NCBI GenBank assembly: GCA_023443455.1
Contig: JAEZUE010000030.1
Span: forward strand, 39,923 to 103,922
Source of the DNA: Verrucomicrobiota bacterium
GTDB taxonomy: Bacteria; Verrucomicrobiota; Verrucomicrobiia; Opitutales; Opitutaceae
Length of the DNA stretch: 64,000 nucleotides
Direction of reading: 5' to 3'
Positions 46,599 to 55,115 of the stretch are shown piece after piece. The position numbers and the translations under genes were made by a program. Below the pieces are notes generated by a model. The model did no database searches, was not told where the DNA came from, and saw nothing but the letters and a program-made list of their open reading frames with translations. Position 1 is the stretch's first letter; each line of letters starts with the position of its first letter.

Positions 46599-48500
46599 TC
46601 AATCCGCGCGATCGCCCGCGCTCCCCTGCCCTGCGGCGGCGCGGCCCGACTCGATGTACACCATGAGCACACTCAAATCGGCGGGGCTGACGCCGCTGAT
46701 CCGGCTCGCCTGCCCCAGCGTCGAGGGGCGGGCGCTCTGCAGTTTCAGGGCACACTCCCGGCGAAGGCCGCGCACCGCCGGATAGTCGATCGTGGCGGGA
46801 ATGCGGACCCGGTCCAAACCGGCCAGGCGTTCGATGATGCGCGCTTCCCGTTCGAGGTAGCCGCGGTAGCGGATGCGATAGAGCACCTCGGCCTGGACTT
46901 CCGGGGGCTCCGCGCGGAAGCCTTCGGGGAGAGCCTCCGGTGCGGCATCGCGGCGGATGTGGTCGCCCCAGCTTTGGCCTTGGTGGCGTTCGTTTTCCAA
47001 CTTCTCCTGCCACTCCCCTATCCTCTTGGCCTTCTCTTCGACCCGTGCGAGCCGCTCGGTCGGAAGAATCCCGAGCCTCCGGACATGCGGGAGCAGGCGG
47101 ATCTCCGCGGAACCGTGGTTGAGCAGGAGTCGATGCTCGGCCCGGCTGGTGAACATGCGGTACGGCTCGGTGGTTCCTTTGGTGACCAGATCGTCGATCA
47201 ACACCCCGATGTAGGCCTCATGGCGGCCCAGAATGAGCGGCTCGGCGGCGCGGACCTTTTGGGCGGCGTTGATTCCGGCGATCGCCCCCTGCCCGGCCGC
47301 CTCCTCGTAGCCCGAGGTGCCGTTGATCTGGCCCGCGAAGAACAGGCCCGAGACGACCCGCGATTCGAGACTCGGCCAAAGCTGGGTCGGCGGGGCGAAA
47401 TCGTACTCCACCGCGTAGGCCGGCCGCAGCAGCTCCGCCTTCTCGAGGCCGGGGATGCTGCGCACCAGCTCGTACTGCACCGAGAACGGCATGCTCGTGG
47501 ACAAGCCGTTGATGTAGTACTCGTCGGTGTGGCGCCCTTCCGGTTCCAGGAAGAGCAGATGACGCGGTTTGTCGGCGAACCGCACGAACTTGTCCTCGAT
47601 GCTCGGGCAATAGCGTGGCCCCACCCCCTCGATCTCGCCCGCGTACATGGCGGAGGTGTGCAGGTTGGCCCGCACGATCTCGGCGGAGCGCTCCGTGGTG
47701 TGGGTCATCCAGCAGGAGACCTGCTCGGTGCCCGGCGCCCATCCCTGCCGTTGCTGCCCCTGTTGTTCCACGTGGAACAAATCGCGGGGATCGCGGGTGT
47801 CGTGGAACGCGAACAGTGTCGGCTTCTCGTCGCCCTTCTGTTCCTCGAGCTTCGAAAACTCGATGCTGCGGCCGGCGATGCGGGCGGGCGTGCCGGTTTT
47901 GAGCCGCTGGAGTTCGATTCCGGCCTCGCGGAGGCTGCCCGACAGCGTCTGCGCACTGAAATCGCCGAGCCGGCCGCCTTCGTTCTTGGCGCGGCCGATG
48001 TGCAGCAGCCCGCGCAGGAAGGTGCCGGTCGTCACGACGACCGTCCGCGCATGAAATTCGATGTCGAGATTCGAGCGGCAGCCGACGATCCGGCCGTCCT
48101 GCACGATGAGCCCGGTCACGGTGGCCTGGAAAACCTGCAGGTTTTGTTGCAGTTCCACGGCGTGTTTCATCCGGAACTGGTACGCCTTCTTGTCGCATTG
48201 GGCGCGGGGCGACTGGACCGCCGGCCCCTTGGACTCGTTGAGCAGGCGGAACTGGATGGCGGTCGTGTCGGTGTTGATGGCCATCTCGCCGCCCAAGGCG
48301 TCGATTTCCCGCACGATATGGCCCTTGGCCTGTCCGCCGATGGCCGGGTTGCAGCTCATCTGGGCGATGGTGTCGAGATTGCCGGTCAACAGTAGGGTGG
48401 TAGCGCCCAGCCGGGCGGCGGCGAGTGCGGCTTCACAACCGGCGTGGCCGGCGCCGCAGACGATCACGTCGAATACCTGGTTCTGAAACACGTACGCCAT
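46599..48500 (-). CDS. mnmG: tRNA uridine-5-carboxymethylaminomethyl modification enzyme MnmG
   Basis: 633 residues from the ATG at 48500 (MAYVFQNQVFDVIVCGAGHAGCEAALAAARLG, the FAD-binding fold). Family signatures are present: MSCNPAIGGQAKGHIVREIDALGG, GPAVQSPRAQCDK, TGTFLRGLLHIG and GQINGTSGYEEAAGQG. The C-terminal domain includes TSRAEHRLLL. With MnmE it modifies wobble uridine in tRNA. It lies 31 bases after mnmE on the same strand, so the partners are co-transcribed. Confidence 0.96.
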   Translation of the reverse strand: MAYVFQNQVFDVIVCGAGHAGCEAALAAARLGATTLLLTGNLDTIAQMSCNPAIGGQAKGHIVREIDALGGEMAINTDTTAIQFRLLNESKGPAVQSPRAQCDKKAYQFRMKHAVELQQNLQVFQATVTGLIVQDGRIVGCRSNLDIEFHARTVVVTTGTFLRGLLHIGRAKNEGGRLGDFSAQTLSGSLREAGIELQRLKTGTPARIAGRSIEFSKLEEQKGDEKPTLFAFHDTRDPRDLFHVEQQGQQRQGWAPGTEQVSCWMTHTTERSAEIVRANLHTSAMYAGEIEGVGPRYCPSIEDKFVRFADKPRHLLFLEPEGRHTDEYYINGLSTSMPFSVQYELVRSIPGLEKAELLRPAYAVEYDFAPPTQLWPSLESRVVSGLFFAGQINGTSGYEEAAGQGAIAGINAAQKVRAAEPLILGRHEAYIGVLIDDLVTKGTTEPYRMFTSRAEHRLLLNHGSAEIRLLPHVRRLGILPTERLARVEEKAKRIGEWQEKLENERHQGQSWGDHIRRDAAPEALPEGFRAEPPEVQAEVLYRIRYRGYLEREARIIERLAGLDRVRIPATIDYPAVRGLRRECALKLQSARPSTLGQASRISGVSPADLSVLMVYIESGRAAAGQGSAGDRAD

Positions 48501-48531
48501 TGGAAATCGGGACAGGGTGGGGTGCCGGCGG

Positions 48532-49893
48532 CTATTTGCCGATGCAGAAGGAGGAGAACAGGCGGTCCAGAATGCGTTCGTGGTCCACGCGCCCGCCGAT
48601 GCGGCCGAGTGCATCGAGCGCTCCCCGCAGGTCGGCGGCCATGAGCTCGTCGGCCGCTCCGGTGGCGAGTTTGGCCTGGGCGGCGTCGAGGCAGGCCCCG
48701 GCGTCGGTGAGATCGGTCGCATGCCGGGCATTGATGGCGATCAGGTCGCCATCGATCTCGATGCGTTCGCGGTCGATCAGCCGCGTGAGAGTCTTTTCCA
48801 GTTCTTCGATTCCCGTGCCTTCGCGGGCCGAGGTCTCCACCTGGGGGAACGCGGCCCAGGGGTTGTCGTCGGCTCGGTCGGCGCTTCCGAGGTCGATCTT
48901 GTTCCAGGCGACAACGGTGTTCTGCGGTGTCATTCGCGAGGTGATTGCGCCGGGCAGGGCAGGGCGAGGGCGCGAAACATCCAGGACGAGCAGGAACAGG
49001 TCCGCCTCGGCGGCCTGCTCCATGGTCCGCTCGATCCCTCGCCGTTCGATTTCGCCCGGGGCGGGGTTCAGCCCGGCCGTGTCGATGAAACGCAGCTTGT
49101 GCGCCCCGAGCACGTGCGGCTCCTCGAGATAGTCGCGCGTCGTGCCGGGCTCCGGGCTGACGAGGGCTCGATCCCAACCGAGCAGGCGGTTCAACAGGCT
49201 GCTCTTGCCGGCGTTGGGTTCCCCCAGAATCACGGTTCGCACCCCGTCACGCACCAGCGCGCCGTAGTGGGCGGTGGCCAGAAGCCGGTCCAAATCCTTC
49301 CGGAGGTCCTCGACCATCGCCAGAAGCCGGTTTCGGTCTTCCGTCGGCAGGTCCTCCTCGGGGAAATCGATGTAGGCCTCGACCAATGCGACGATTTCCA
49401 CCAGCCGCTCGATCGAACCGGCGATGTATTTGCCGAGCGCGCCCCGCAGTTGCCGGTTGGCCGCCTCGAGTGCTCGCTCGCTGCGGGCGTGGATCAAATC
49501 CATGACCGCCTCCGCCTGGCTCAAATCCATGCGCCCGCCGAGGAAGGCGCGTTTGGTAAACTCGCCGGGTTCCGCCGAGAGGCAACCTCTCATAAGTAGA
49601 TCACTGAGAATACGTTGCGCGATAAATGGGCTCCCGTGGCAACTGATTTCCAGCGAATCCTCGCCCGTATAGGAGTTCGGCGCGCCGAAAAACGTGTACA
49701 GGACGTCGTCCAGCACCCGGCCTTCGGTGTCGCGGTAGTCGGCATGGCGGACCAGGCGGGGTAGGGGAGGGCGCCCGAAAATCGACTCCGCCAGCTTCGC
49801 GGCGGCCGGGCCGGAGACGCGAATCAGCGCGATCGCGGATTCGCCCGAGGGGGTCGCCAGTGCGGCAATGGTGTCGTTGTGGTCGTGCGCCAT
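48532..49893 (-). CDS. mnmE: tRNA modification GTPase MnmE
   Basis: 453 residues from the ATG at 49893 (MAHDHNDTIAALATPSGESAIALIRVSG). It has the N-terminal tetrahydrofolate-binding fold, FTKRAFLGGRMDLSQAEAVMDLIHA, G domain motifs GEPNAGKSS, DTAGLNPAPGEIERRGIE and NKID, and the C-terminal Cys motif FCIGK. It works with MnmG. A 156-base gap separates it from the divergent ureE. Confidence 0.96.
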   Translation of the reverse strand: MAHDHNDTIAALATPSGESAIALIRVSGPAAAKLAESIFGRPPLPRLVRHADYRDTEGRVLDDVLYTFFGAPNSYTGEDSLEISCHGSPFIAQRILSDLLMRGCLSAEPGEFTKRAFLGGRMDLSQAEAVMDLIHARSERALEAANRQLRGALGKYIAGSIERLVEIVALVEAYIDFPEEDLPTEDRNRLLAMVEDLRKDLDRLLATAHYGALVRDGVRTVILGEPNAGKSSLLNRLLGWDRALVSPEPGTTRDYLEEPHVLGAHKLRFIDTAGLNPAPGEIERRGIERTMEQAAEADLFLLVLDVSRPRPALPGAITSRMTPQNTVVAWNKIDLGSADRADDNPWAAFPQVETSAREGTGIEELEKTLTRLIDRERIEIDGDLIAINARHATDLTDAGACLDAAQAKLATGAADELMAADLRGALDALGRIGGRVDHERILDRLFSSFCIGK

Positions 49894-49960
49894 TCGGGCC
49901 AACTTGCACGCCCGTGACCCGAAAACAATCCTGCACCTGTGGCGGCGCGTCCGTGGCCGT

Positions 49961-49976
49961 TGGCCCACGCCCTGCT
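49961..49976 (+). promoter_or_regulatory. Sigma-54-like promoter motif before ureE
   Basis: TGGCCCACGCCCTGCT has the invariant GG-N10-GC spacing of sigma-54 promoters (consensus TGGCACG-N4-TTGCA), with a weaker -24 element. It lies 74 bases before the ureE start. Alone it would be weak evidence, but two more such motifs precede the other nitrogen operons. Confidence 0.35.
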
Positions 49977-50049
49977 CCATGAATTTCATGCATAACCACC
50001 TGCGGTCGCCTAAGACATTCGCAAACAACAGGAAGCGCTGATCATACGC

Positions 50050-50535
50050 ATGCAGATCGTCCACAAACCGCTGCCCGTCGCCGACTCCACGCTGCCCGCC
50101 GTGGGCATTTTTGCCGACCGCCGCCGCCTCGCGAAGCGCCTTTGGCGCGCGGCCGCCGAGGACGGGGCGGAGTTCGGCTTCGAGCTGTCCTCGCCCCTTC
50201 GGGATGGGGACTGCGTCTTCGTTTCCGCGTCTGCGCGGTATCTCATTCGTCAGGAGCCGGAACCGGTGCTGGTCATCCCGTTGCCGGGCGCACCCGATGC
50301 GGCCGCAATCACCGGCTGGGCGGTCGGAAATCTCCATTTCCCCATTGAAGCGCAACCGGCGCGCCTGCTCGCGCCGGACGACAGCGCGCTGCGTCAGTCG
50401 CTCGAGCGCATGGGCATCGCGTATTCACCATCCGAGGAGGTGTTTTGCCCCCATCGGCTTGCCGCCGGGGCGCAGCCCCACGGCCATGCCGGCGCGGCGG
50501 AGCATCCGTTCGTCTTCAAACCGGTCTCCCCATGA
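50050..50535 (+). CDS. ureE: Urease accessory protein UreE
   Basis: 161 residues: an N-terminal peptide-binding-like domain (SSPLRDGDCVFVS...ASARYLIRQEPEPVLVI) and a C-terminal metal-binding domain with AVGNLHFPIE retaining the conserved His, then DDSALRQSLERMGI. The C-terminal tail has only a few His (QPHGHAG) instead of a His-rich end. UreE delivers nickel to apo-urease. Its stop overlaps the ureF start (ATGA). Confidence 0.85.
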   Translation: MQIVHKPLPVADSTLPAVGIFADRRRLAKRLWRAAAEDGAEFGFELSSPLRDGDCVFVSASARYLIRQEPEPVLVIPLPGAPDAAAITGWAVGNLHFPIEAQPARLLAPDDSALRQSLERMGIAYSPSEEVFCPHRLAAGAQPHGHAGAAEHPFVFKPVSP

Positions 50536-51239
50536 GCGATCCGCACAGAGTATCGGATCGTTGGATTCCGTTGGTCTTGCAGGCGAACGATTCGTTCTTC
50601 CCGACGGGCACCTACGCGCACTCGTTCGGTCTCGAGGGGCTGGTGCAGGCGGGCGTGATCCACGACCGGGAGTCGCTCCGGGAGTTTCTGCTCCATGAGG
50701 TGTTGCCGCAGTTGGCGCGCACCGACCTGCCGGTGGCGGCCCAGGCGTGGGCCGCGGCGGGGGATCCGGTCGATTGGGATCGTCTGAGCGTGTTGTGCGA
50801 GTTGGGCGCCGCGACGCGTGGCACCCGCGAGCTCCGTCAGGCCGCGGCCGCGATCGGAGCGCAGCGGCTCGATCTCGCCGCGAGGTTGCATGGCGGGCTG
50901 GCCGCGGAGTTCAACCGGCGCGCCGCCGAGGGAGCTTGGCCGCGCCCGTCGTGCGTGGCCGCGGCGATCGAGGGTCGCACGTTTGGCGCGCCGCAGGAGG
51001 CGGTGGTCGCAGCCGTCCTCTACGGCGGGGTCTCCGCCCTCGTGGCTGCATCGGTGAAACTGCTACGGCTGGGCCAAAATGCGATCCACACGCTGCTTGC
51101 CGAAGTCCTGGCGGAAGGGCAGGGCGCCTGTGCCGAAGCCGCGCGCTTCCCTCTCGAATCGATCGGTTCCAGCAACCCGTGGTGGGACATCGCCTCCGCC
51201 CGCCACGAAACCGCCAATTTCCGTCTCTTCATCTCCTGA
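50532..51239 (+). CDS. ureF: Urease accessory protein UreF
   Basis: 235 residues from the ATG at 50532, overlapping the ureE stop by four bases. It is an all-helical protein with QANDSFFPTGTYAHSFGLEGLVQAG near the N-terminus and a late VKLLRLGQNAIHTLLAE; these are conserved UreF features. It bridges UreG and UreD in the nickel-insertion complex. Confidence 0.88.
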   Translation: MSDPHRVSDRWIPLVLQANDSFFPTGTYAHSFGLEGLVQAGVIHDRESLREFLLHEVLPQLARTDLPVAAQAWAAAGDPVDWDRLSVLCELGAATRGTRELRQAAAAIGAQRLDLAARLHGGLAAEFNRRAAEGAWPRPSCVAAAIEGRTFGAPQEAVVAAVLYGGVSALVAASVKLLRLGQNAIHTLLAEVLAEGQGACAEAARFPLESIGSSNPWWDIASARHETANFRLFIS

Positions 51240-51276
51240 CGAACTCCTTCGATCCGGTCGCGCACTTGCGTGTCTT

Positions 51277-51314
51277 CCAATCGAGAATCCGAAATCCCAA
51301 ATCTGAAATCCCGC
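51277..51314 (+). repeat. Degenerate heptamer-like tract before ureG
   Basis: The 75-base ureF-ureG gap ends with an AT-richer tract built of CCAATC, AATCCGAAATC, CCAAATC and TGAAATC units. It resembles one arm of the palindromic elements found downstream, but no opposite arm or core is present. It may be a decayed copy or chance. Confidence 0.25.
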
Positions 51315-51938
51315 ATGTCCCGTCCTCCCCGCATCGGCGTCGGTGGCCCTGTCGGCTCCGGCAAAACCATGCTCTGCCTCCGTCTCTGCCAACGGATGCG
51401 CGAACGCTACTCGATGGCCGTCGTCACCAACGACATCTACACCGTCGAGGACGCGCAGTTTCTGAAGCGCCACAGCGCGCTCGACCCCGAGCGTATCGTT
51501 GGTGTGGAAACAGGCGGCTGCCCGCACACCGCGATCCGCGACGACACCACGATGAACGAGCAGGCCGTCCGTGGCCTCGAGGCGCAGTTCCCGGATCTGC
51601 AGCTCGTGCTGGTCGAAAGCGGCGGCGACAACCTCTCCGCCACTTTTTCGCCCGAGCTGGTCGATGCGTTCATCTACGTCATTGATGTGGCCGAGGGGGA
51701 CAAGATCCCGCGCAAGGGCGGCCCCGCCGTGCGCTTCAGCGATCTGCTTCTCATCAACAAGATCTCGCTCGCGCCCCATGTCGGTGCCGACCTCGCGGTG
51801 ATGGACCGCGACGCCAAGGCGCAGCGCGGCGAGCGTCCGTTCCTCTTCTGTGATCTCAAGGCAGAGGACGGCCTCGCCGCCGTCATCGCATGGATCGAGC
51901 GCGAGGTGCTGTTCGCGACAAAGGCCAAGACATCGTGA
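51315..51938 (+). CDS. ureG: Urease accessory GTPase UreG
   Basis: 207 residues from the ATG at 51315. P-loop GVGGPVGSGKT, then VTNDIYTVEDAQFL, GVETGGCPHTAIRDD (metal-binding CPH motif), LVESGGDNLSATFSPELVD and LLINKISLAPHVGADL. It is a SIMIBI-class GTPase that powers nickel insertion. The next gene, ureD, starts within its stop codon (GTGA). Confidence 0.95.
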   Translation: MSRPPRIGVGGPVGSGKTMLCLRLCQRMRERYSMAVVTNDIYTVEDAQFLKRHSALDPERIVGVETGGCPHTAIRDDTTMNEQAVRGLEAQFPDLQLVLVESGGDNLSATFSPELVDAFIYVIDVAEGDKIPRKGGPAVRFSDLLLINKISLAPHVGADLAVMDRDAKAQRGERPFLFCDLKAEDGLAAVIAWIEREVLFATKAKTS

Positions 51939-52795
51939 GCGCGGATCCGGCAGTGCAACCCTTCCCCTGTGCACCGGTGAAGCCGGCGCTGCGCGGTCAT
52001 CTGCATCTCGTCGCGGAGGCGCGCCCCGGCGGCACGACCGTGATCGCCCGACAGTCCTTCCGCGCGCCGTTCCACCTCAGCAAACCGTATTGGGACGGCC
52101 ATGCTCTGCAGGTGCAGCTCGTGAACTCGACCGCCGGCATCCTCGCCGGCGACGAGCTCGACGTCTCGGTGGAGGCGGCCGCCGGGGCGCGGCTGTCGCT
52201 GACGACTCCCGCCGCCGCGCGCGCCTACATGATGAAGAGCGGCGTGGCCTGCTGCCGGCAGCGGTTCGTCGCCGCGGAGGGTGCGAGTCTCGAGTATCTG
52301 CCGGAGGCGTTGTATCCGCACCGTGACACCGACTACACCCAGCAGACGTTTCTCGAGGTCGGCGCCGGCGCTTCGGTGTTCTTCGTCGACCAGCTTGCCC
52401 CGGGCCGGGTCGGGCTGGGGGAGTGCTGGGCCTGGAGGCGCCTGCGCCTCGGCCTCGATGTCGTGCTGGAGCGTCGCCTGGTCCTGCGCGAGCTGCTGGA
52501 CCGGTCGGGGCCCTCGCTCGCGCGGACGGCCGCGTTGCACGCTTTTGCGGAGGCGTGGTTTGCCACGGCGCTGGTGGTCGGGCCCGCCCTCGGGGCCGAA
52601 TCGTCTCTGTGGACGAGGGTGCGGGAGCTCGCGAGCGACTCGGTCGCCTGCGGGGTCACGCATCCGGTCCCCGCGCTCGGAGTTGTTCGCCTGGTCGCCC
52701 GTTCGGGCCTCGCCCTGCGCGATGCCCTGGCCGGCGTGCGCGGAGTCGTGGCGGAGGCGATCCCGGCTCTCCGGACCGATCACCGGAAACTCTGA
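51935..52795 (+). CDS. ureD: Urease accessory protein UreD
   Basis: 286 residues from a GTG at 51935 that overlaps the ureG stop. Key parts: SFRAPFHLSKPYWDG, VQLVNSTAGILAGDELDVSVEAAAGARLSLTTPAAARAYMM, LEYLPEALYPHRDTDYTQQTFLEV, typical of UreD/UreH. It is the scaffold for urease maturation. The ureEFGD set is complete, yet no ureA, ureB or ureC follows; the next gene is an ABC transporter component. Confidence 0.9.
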   Translation: MSADPAVQPFPCAPVKPALRGHLHLVAEARPGGTTVIARQSFRAPFHLSKPYWDGHALQVQLVNSTAGILAGDELDVSVEAAAGARLSLTTPAAARAYMMKSGVACCRQRFVAAEGASLEYLPEALYPHRDTDYTQQTFLEVGAGASVFFVDQLAPGRVGLGECWAWRRLRLGLDVVLERRLVLRELLDRSGPSLARTAALHAFAEAWFATALVVGPALGAESSLWTRVRELASDSVACGVTHPVPALGVVRLVARSGLALRDALAGVRGVVAEAIPALRTDHRKL

Positions 52796-52828
52796 TCCGG
52801 GCAGCTGGGCGCGGATCGCCCGGCTGGG

Positions 52829-52844
52829 TGGCATGTCGCCTGCT
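52829..52844 (+). promoter_or_regulatory. Sigma-54-like promoter motif before the ABC transporter operon
   Basis: TGGCATGTCGCCTGCT keeps TGGCA, the G of the -24 element and TGC at -12 with exact GG-N10-GC spacing. It lies 53 bases before the ATG at 52898. A guanidine riboswitch was looked for here and not found. Regulation by NtrC-like activators is inferred. Confidence 0.5.
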
Positions 52845-52897
52845 TAACGGAAGCGGTAACACCTTCTGTCTAAAAAGTAGCACTCAACACCACGCCC

Positions 52898-53893
52898 ATG
52901 ACCTCGCTCTCCGTTTCCCTCCGTCGGTTGGCTGCAGCTTCCGGCCTGCTTCTTACCCTTGCGGCGCCGCTCGCCGCCGCTCCGCTCAAGGTCGCCTTTT
53001 CGGATTGGCCGGGTTGGACCGCTTTGGAAATCGCCGAGCAGAAGGGCTGGTTCAAGGAGGCCGGAGTCGAGGTCGAGTTGCTCTGGTTTGAATACGGCCC
53101 CTCGATGGAGGCCTTCACTGCCGGCCAGTGCGACGCGGTCACTGTCACCAACGGCGACGCGCTCGTGACCGGCGCCGGTGGCGCCAAGAACGTGATGATC
53201 ATGCTCACCGACTACTCGAACGGCAACGACATGATCGTCGCCCGCCCCGGGATCGAGTCGCTCGCCGACTTCAAGGGCAAGAAGGTCGGCATCGAGATCG
53301 GCTTCGTGGAGCACCTGCTCATTCTCAACGGCCTGAAGAAGGTCGGGCTCACCGAGAAGGACATCGAACTCGTACCGACTCCGACCAACCAGACCCCGCA
53401 GGTGCTTGCTTCCGGCCAGGTCGACGCCATCGGCGCCTGGCAGCCGAACTCCGGCGAGGCCCTCAAGGCCGTGCCCGGCGCGAAGGCGATCTACTCCAGT
53501 GCCGACGAACCCGGTCTGATCTACGACGCCGTCGTGGTCACGCCGCAGAGCCTCGCCACCCGCCGCGCCGAGTGGGTCAAGTTCGTCGCGGTCTGGGAAA
53601 AGGTCATCAACTACCTCCGCGACCCGGAGACCAAACTCGACGGCATCAAGATCATGGCCGCCCGCGCCGGGGTGGACCCGAAGGAGTACGCCCGCTTCCT
53701 GCATGGCACCCGTTTCCTCTCCCTCGCCGAGAGCGCCAAGATCATGGCGAAGCAGACCGAGGGCTTCGACTCGCTCGCCGGCTCCTCGAAGATCGCCGAC
53801 GAGTTCAACGTGACCAACGAGGTGTACAAGGAGGCCCAGGACATCGCCTCCTACATCGACGCCTCCCTCACCATCGAAGCACTGAAGAAGTGA
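52898..53893 (+). CDS. ABC transporter substrate-binding protein, NMT1/urea-carboxylase-associated type
   Basis: 331 residues. A signal peptide (about 1-28, ending AAPLAAA) precedes LKVAFSDWPGWTALEIAEQKGWFKEAGVEVELLWFEYGPSMEAF, the pattern of NMT1/SsuA-like binding proteins found with urea carboxylase genes. It acts in the periplasm as the receptor for the permease and ATPase that follow. The ligand could be guanidine, urea or a related nitrogen compound; the sequence does not decide. Confidence 0.85.
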   Translation: MTSLSVSLRRLAAASGLLLTLAAPLAAAPLKVAFSDWPGWTALEIAEQKGWFKEAGVEVELLWFEYGPSMEAFTAGQCDAVTVTNGDALVTGAGGAKNVMIMLTDYSNGNDMIVARPGIESLADFKGKKVGIEIGFVEHLLILNGLKKVGLTEKDIELVPTPTNQTPQVLASGQVDAIGAWQPNSGEALKAVPGAKAIYSSADEPGLIYDAVVVTPQSLATRRAEWVKFVAVWEKVINYLRDPETKLDGIKIMAARAGVDPKEYARFLHGTRFLSLAESAKIMAKQTEGFDSLAGSSKIADEFNVTNEVYKEAQDIASYIDASLTIEALKK

Positions 53894-53920
53894 GCCGACG
53901 CCGCCCGAGAGCGGCGCCGG

Positions 53921-54055
53921 AGAAGTTGGAAGTTTGAATTTGGAAGTTGGGGACCGAGCACGAGCCGGCCATCCGCCCCACGCCGTGCCCGACGCCAACC
54001 TCCCCGTTCCGAATCTCCGGTCACCAACTACCAACTTCGAAATTCCAACTTCTCC
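53921..54055 (+). mobile_element. Palindromic heptamer element, copy A (intergenic)
   Basis: Left arm 53921-53950 is a run of GAAGTTGGAAGTTTGAAT-type units; right arm 54022-54055 is the complementary kind (ACCAACTACCAACTTCG). The 71-base middle includes CCCCACGCCGTGCCCGACG, a diverged form of the core found in copies C, E and F. It fills nearly all of the gap between the binding protein and permease genes. The reading frame from 53934 stays open through it into the permease, so it adds a possible alternative start. Confidence 0.75.
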
Positions 54056-54068
54056 TTCCTCCCGCACC

Positions 54069-55115
54069 ATGCCGCACAACAAATGGTTCGCCGTCCGCCA
54101 GGATCTTTCGCCCCGCCGGCGGAATCTCCTCGGTTTGCTGGCGTTCCTGCTGCCGCTCGCGGTGTGGTGCGTCGTCAGTTACGTTCCGTTCATCTGGCAT
54201 CCGGTCGTCAAGGTCGTCGAGCCCGGCGCCGTCTCCTGGTTCCGCGCGGACCAGATGATTCCGCGGGTGGATTTCGCCCGTGAGGCGGCTCGGGTGGCGG
54301 CGGAGGGTGGGGCGGCGCCGGTCGGCATCCGCTCGAATCCGATCTATCTGCCGGCACCGCACGCGGTGATCCGCGCCCTCTACACCGCGTTCACCACGGC
54401 GCCGGTTCTGCGGGGCGACATGTGGTTGCACGAAAGCCTTGGGATGAGCATCCGCACGATCTTCTGGGGCTTCGTGATCTCCTCGGCGGTCGGCGTGCCG
54501 CTCGGGATCCTCTGCGGCGCCTTTGTCACGGTCTCGCGCACGACCGAGCCCTTTGTCGACTTCGTCCGCTACATGCCGGCGCCGGCCTTCGGCGCGCTCA
54601 TGGTCGCGGTGTTCGGCATCCATCTCGAACCGAAGATCGCGATCATCGTCATCGGCACCTTCTTCCAACAGGTTCTCGTCGTCGCCAACACCGTCCGCAA
54701 GGCCGACCAGGGCCTCATCGAGGCTGCGCAGACCCTTGGCGCCAAGCGCCGCCACCTGCTCCTGCGTGTGCTCGTGCCCGCCAGCCTGCCCGACCTCTAC
54801 AACGACCTGCGCATCCTGCTCGGCTGGGCGTGGACCTACCTCATCGTCGCCGAGGTCGTGGGCGTGAGCTCCGGCATCACCTTCTTCATCAACCAGCAGG
54901 CGAAGTATCGAAACTTCGACAACGTCTACGCCGCGATCATCATCATCGGTATCATCGGCCTCGCGACCGATCAGGTGCTGGCCTTCGTCGGCGACCGCAT
55001 CTTCCCGTGGCGCCACCCGCGCCCGAGCCGCCTGCGCACCTTCTTCGCTCGGCTCTTTGCCGACCGCTACACCGTGCTCTTCCCCGACAAACCGAAAACG
55101 GAGGCCGCCCCATGA
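54069..55115 (+). CDS. ABC transporter permease, SsuC/TauC type
   Basis: 348 residues from the ATG at 54069, just after copy A. Membrane segments start near residues 18-40. The C-terminal half carries a typical permease domain with the EAA-like loop: EAAQTLGAKRRHLLLRVLVPASLPDLYNDLRILLGWAWTYLIVAEV. A periplasmic insert of about 80 residues follows the first helix. It forms the membrane channel of the importer. Stop overlaps the ATPase start (ATGA). Confidence 0.9.
   Translation: MPHNKWFAVRQDLSPRRRNLLGLLAFLLPLAVWCVVSYVPFIWHPVVKVVEPGAVSWFRADQMIPRVDFAREAARVAAEGGAAPVGIRSNPIYLPAPHAVIRALYTAFTTAPVLRGDMWLHESLGMSIRTIFWGFVISSAVGVPLGILCGAFVTVSRTTEPFVDFVRYMPAPAFGALMVAVFGIHLEPKIAIIVIGTFFQQVLVVANTVRKADQGLIEAAQTLGAKRRHLLLRVLVPASLPDLYNDLRILLGWAWTYLIVAEVVGVSSGITFFINQQAKYRNFDNVYAAIIIIGIIGLATDQVLAFVGDRIFPWRHPRPSRLRTFFARLFADRYTVLFPDKPKTEAAP

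Noticed and set aside
52796..52897. Guanidine (ykkC-type) riboswitch before the importer operon
   Set aside because: The conserved guanidine-I elements and the ACGR loops of guanidine-II are not visible in this short leader; only a sigma-54-like motif is.
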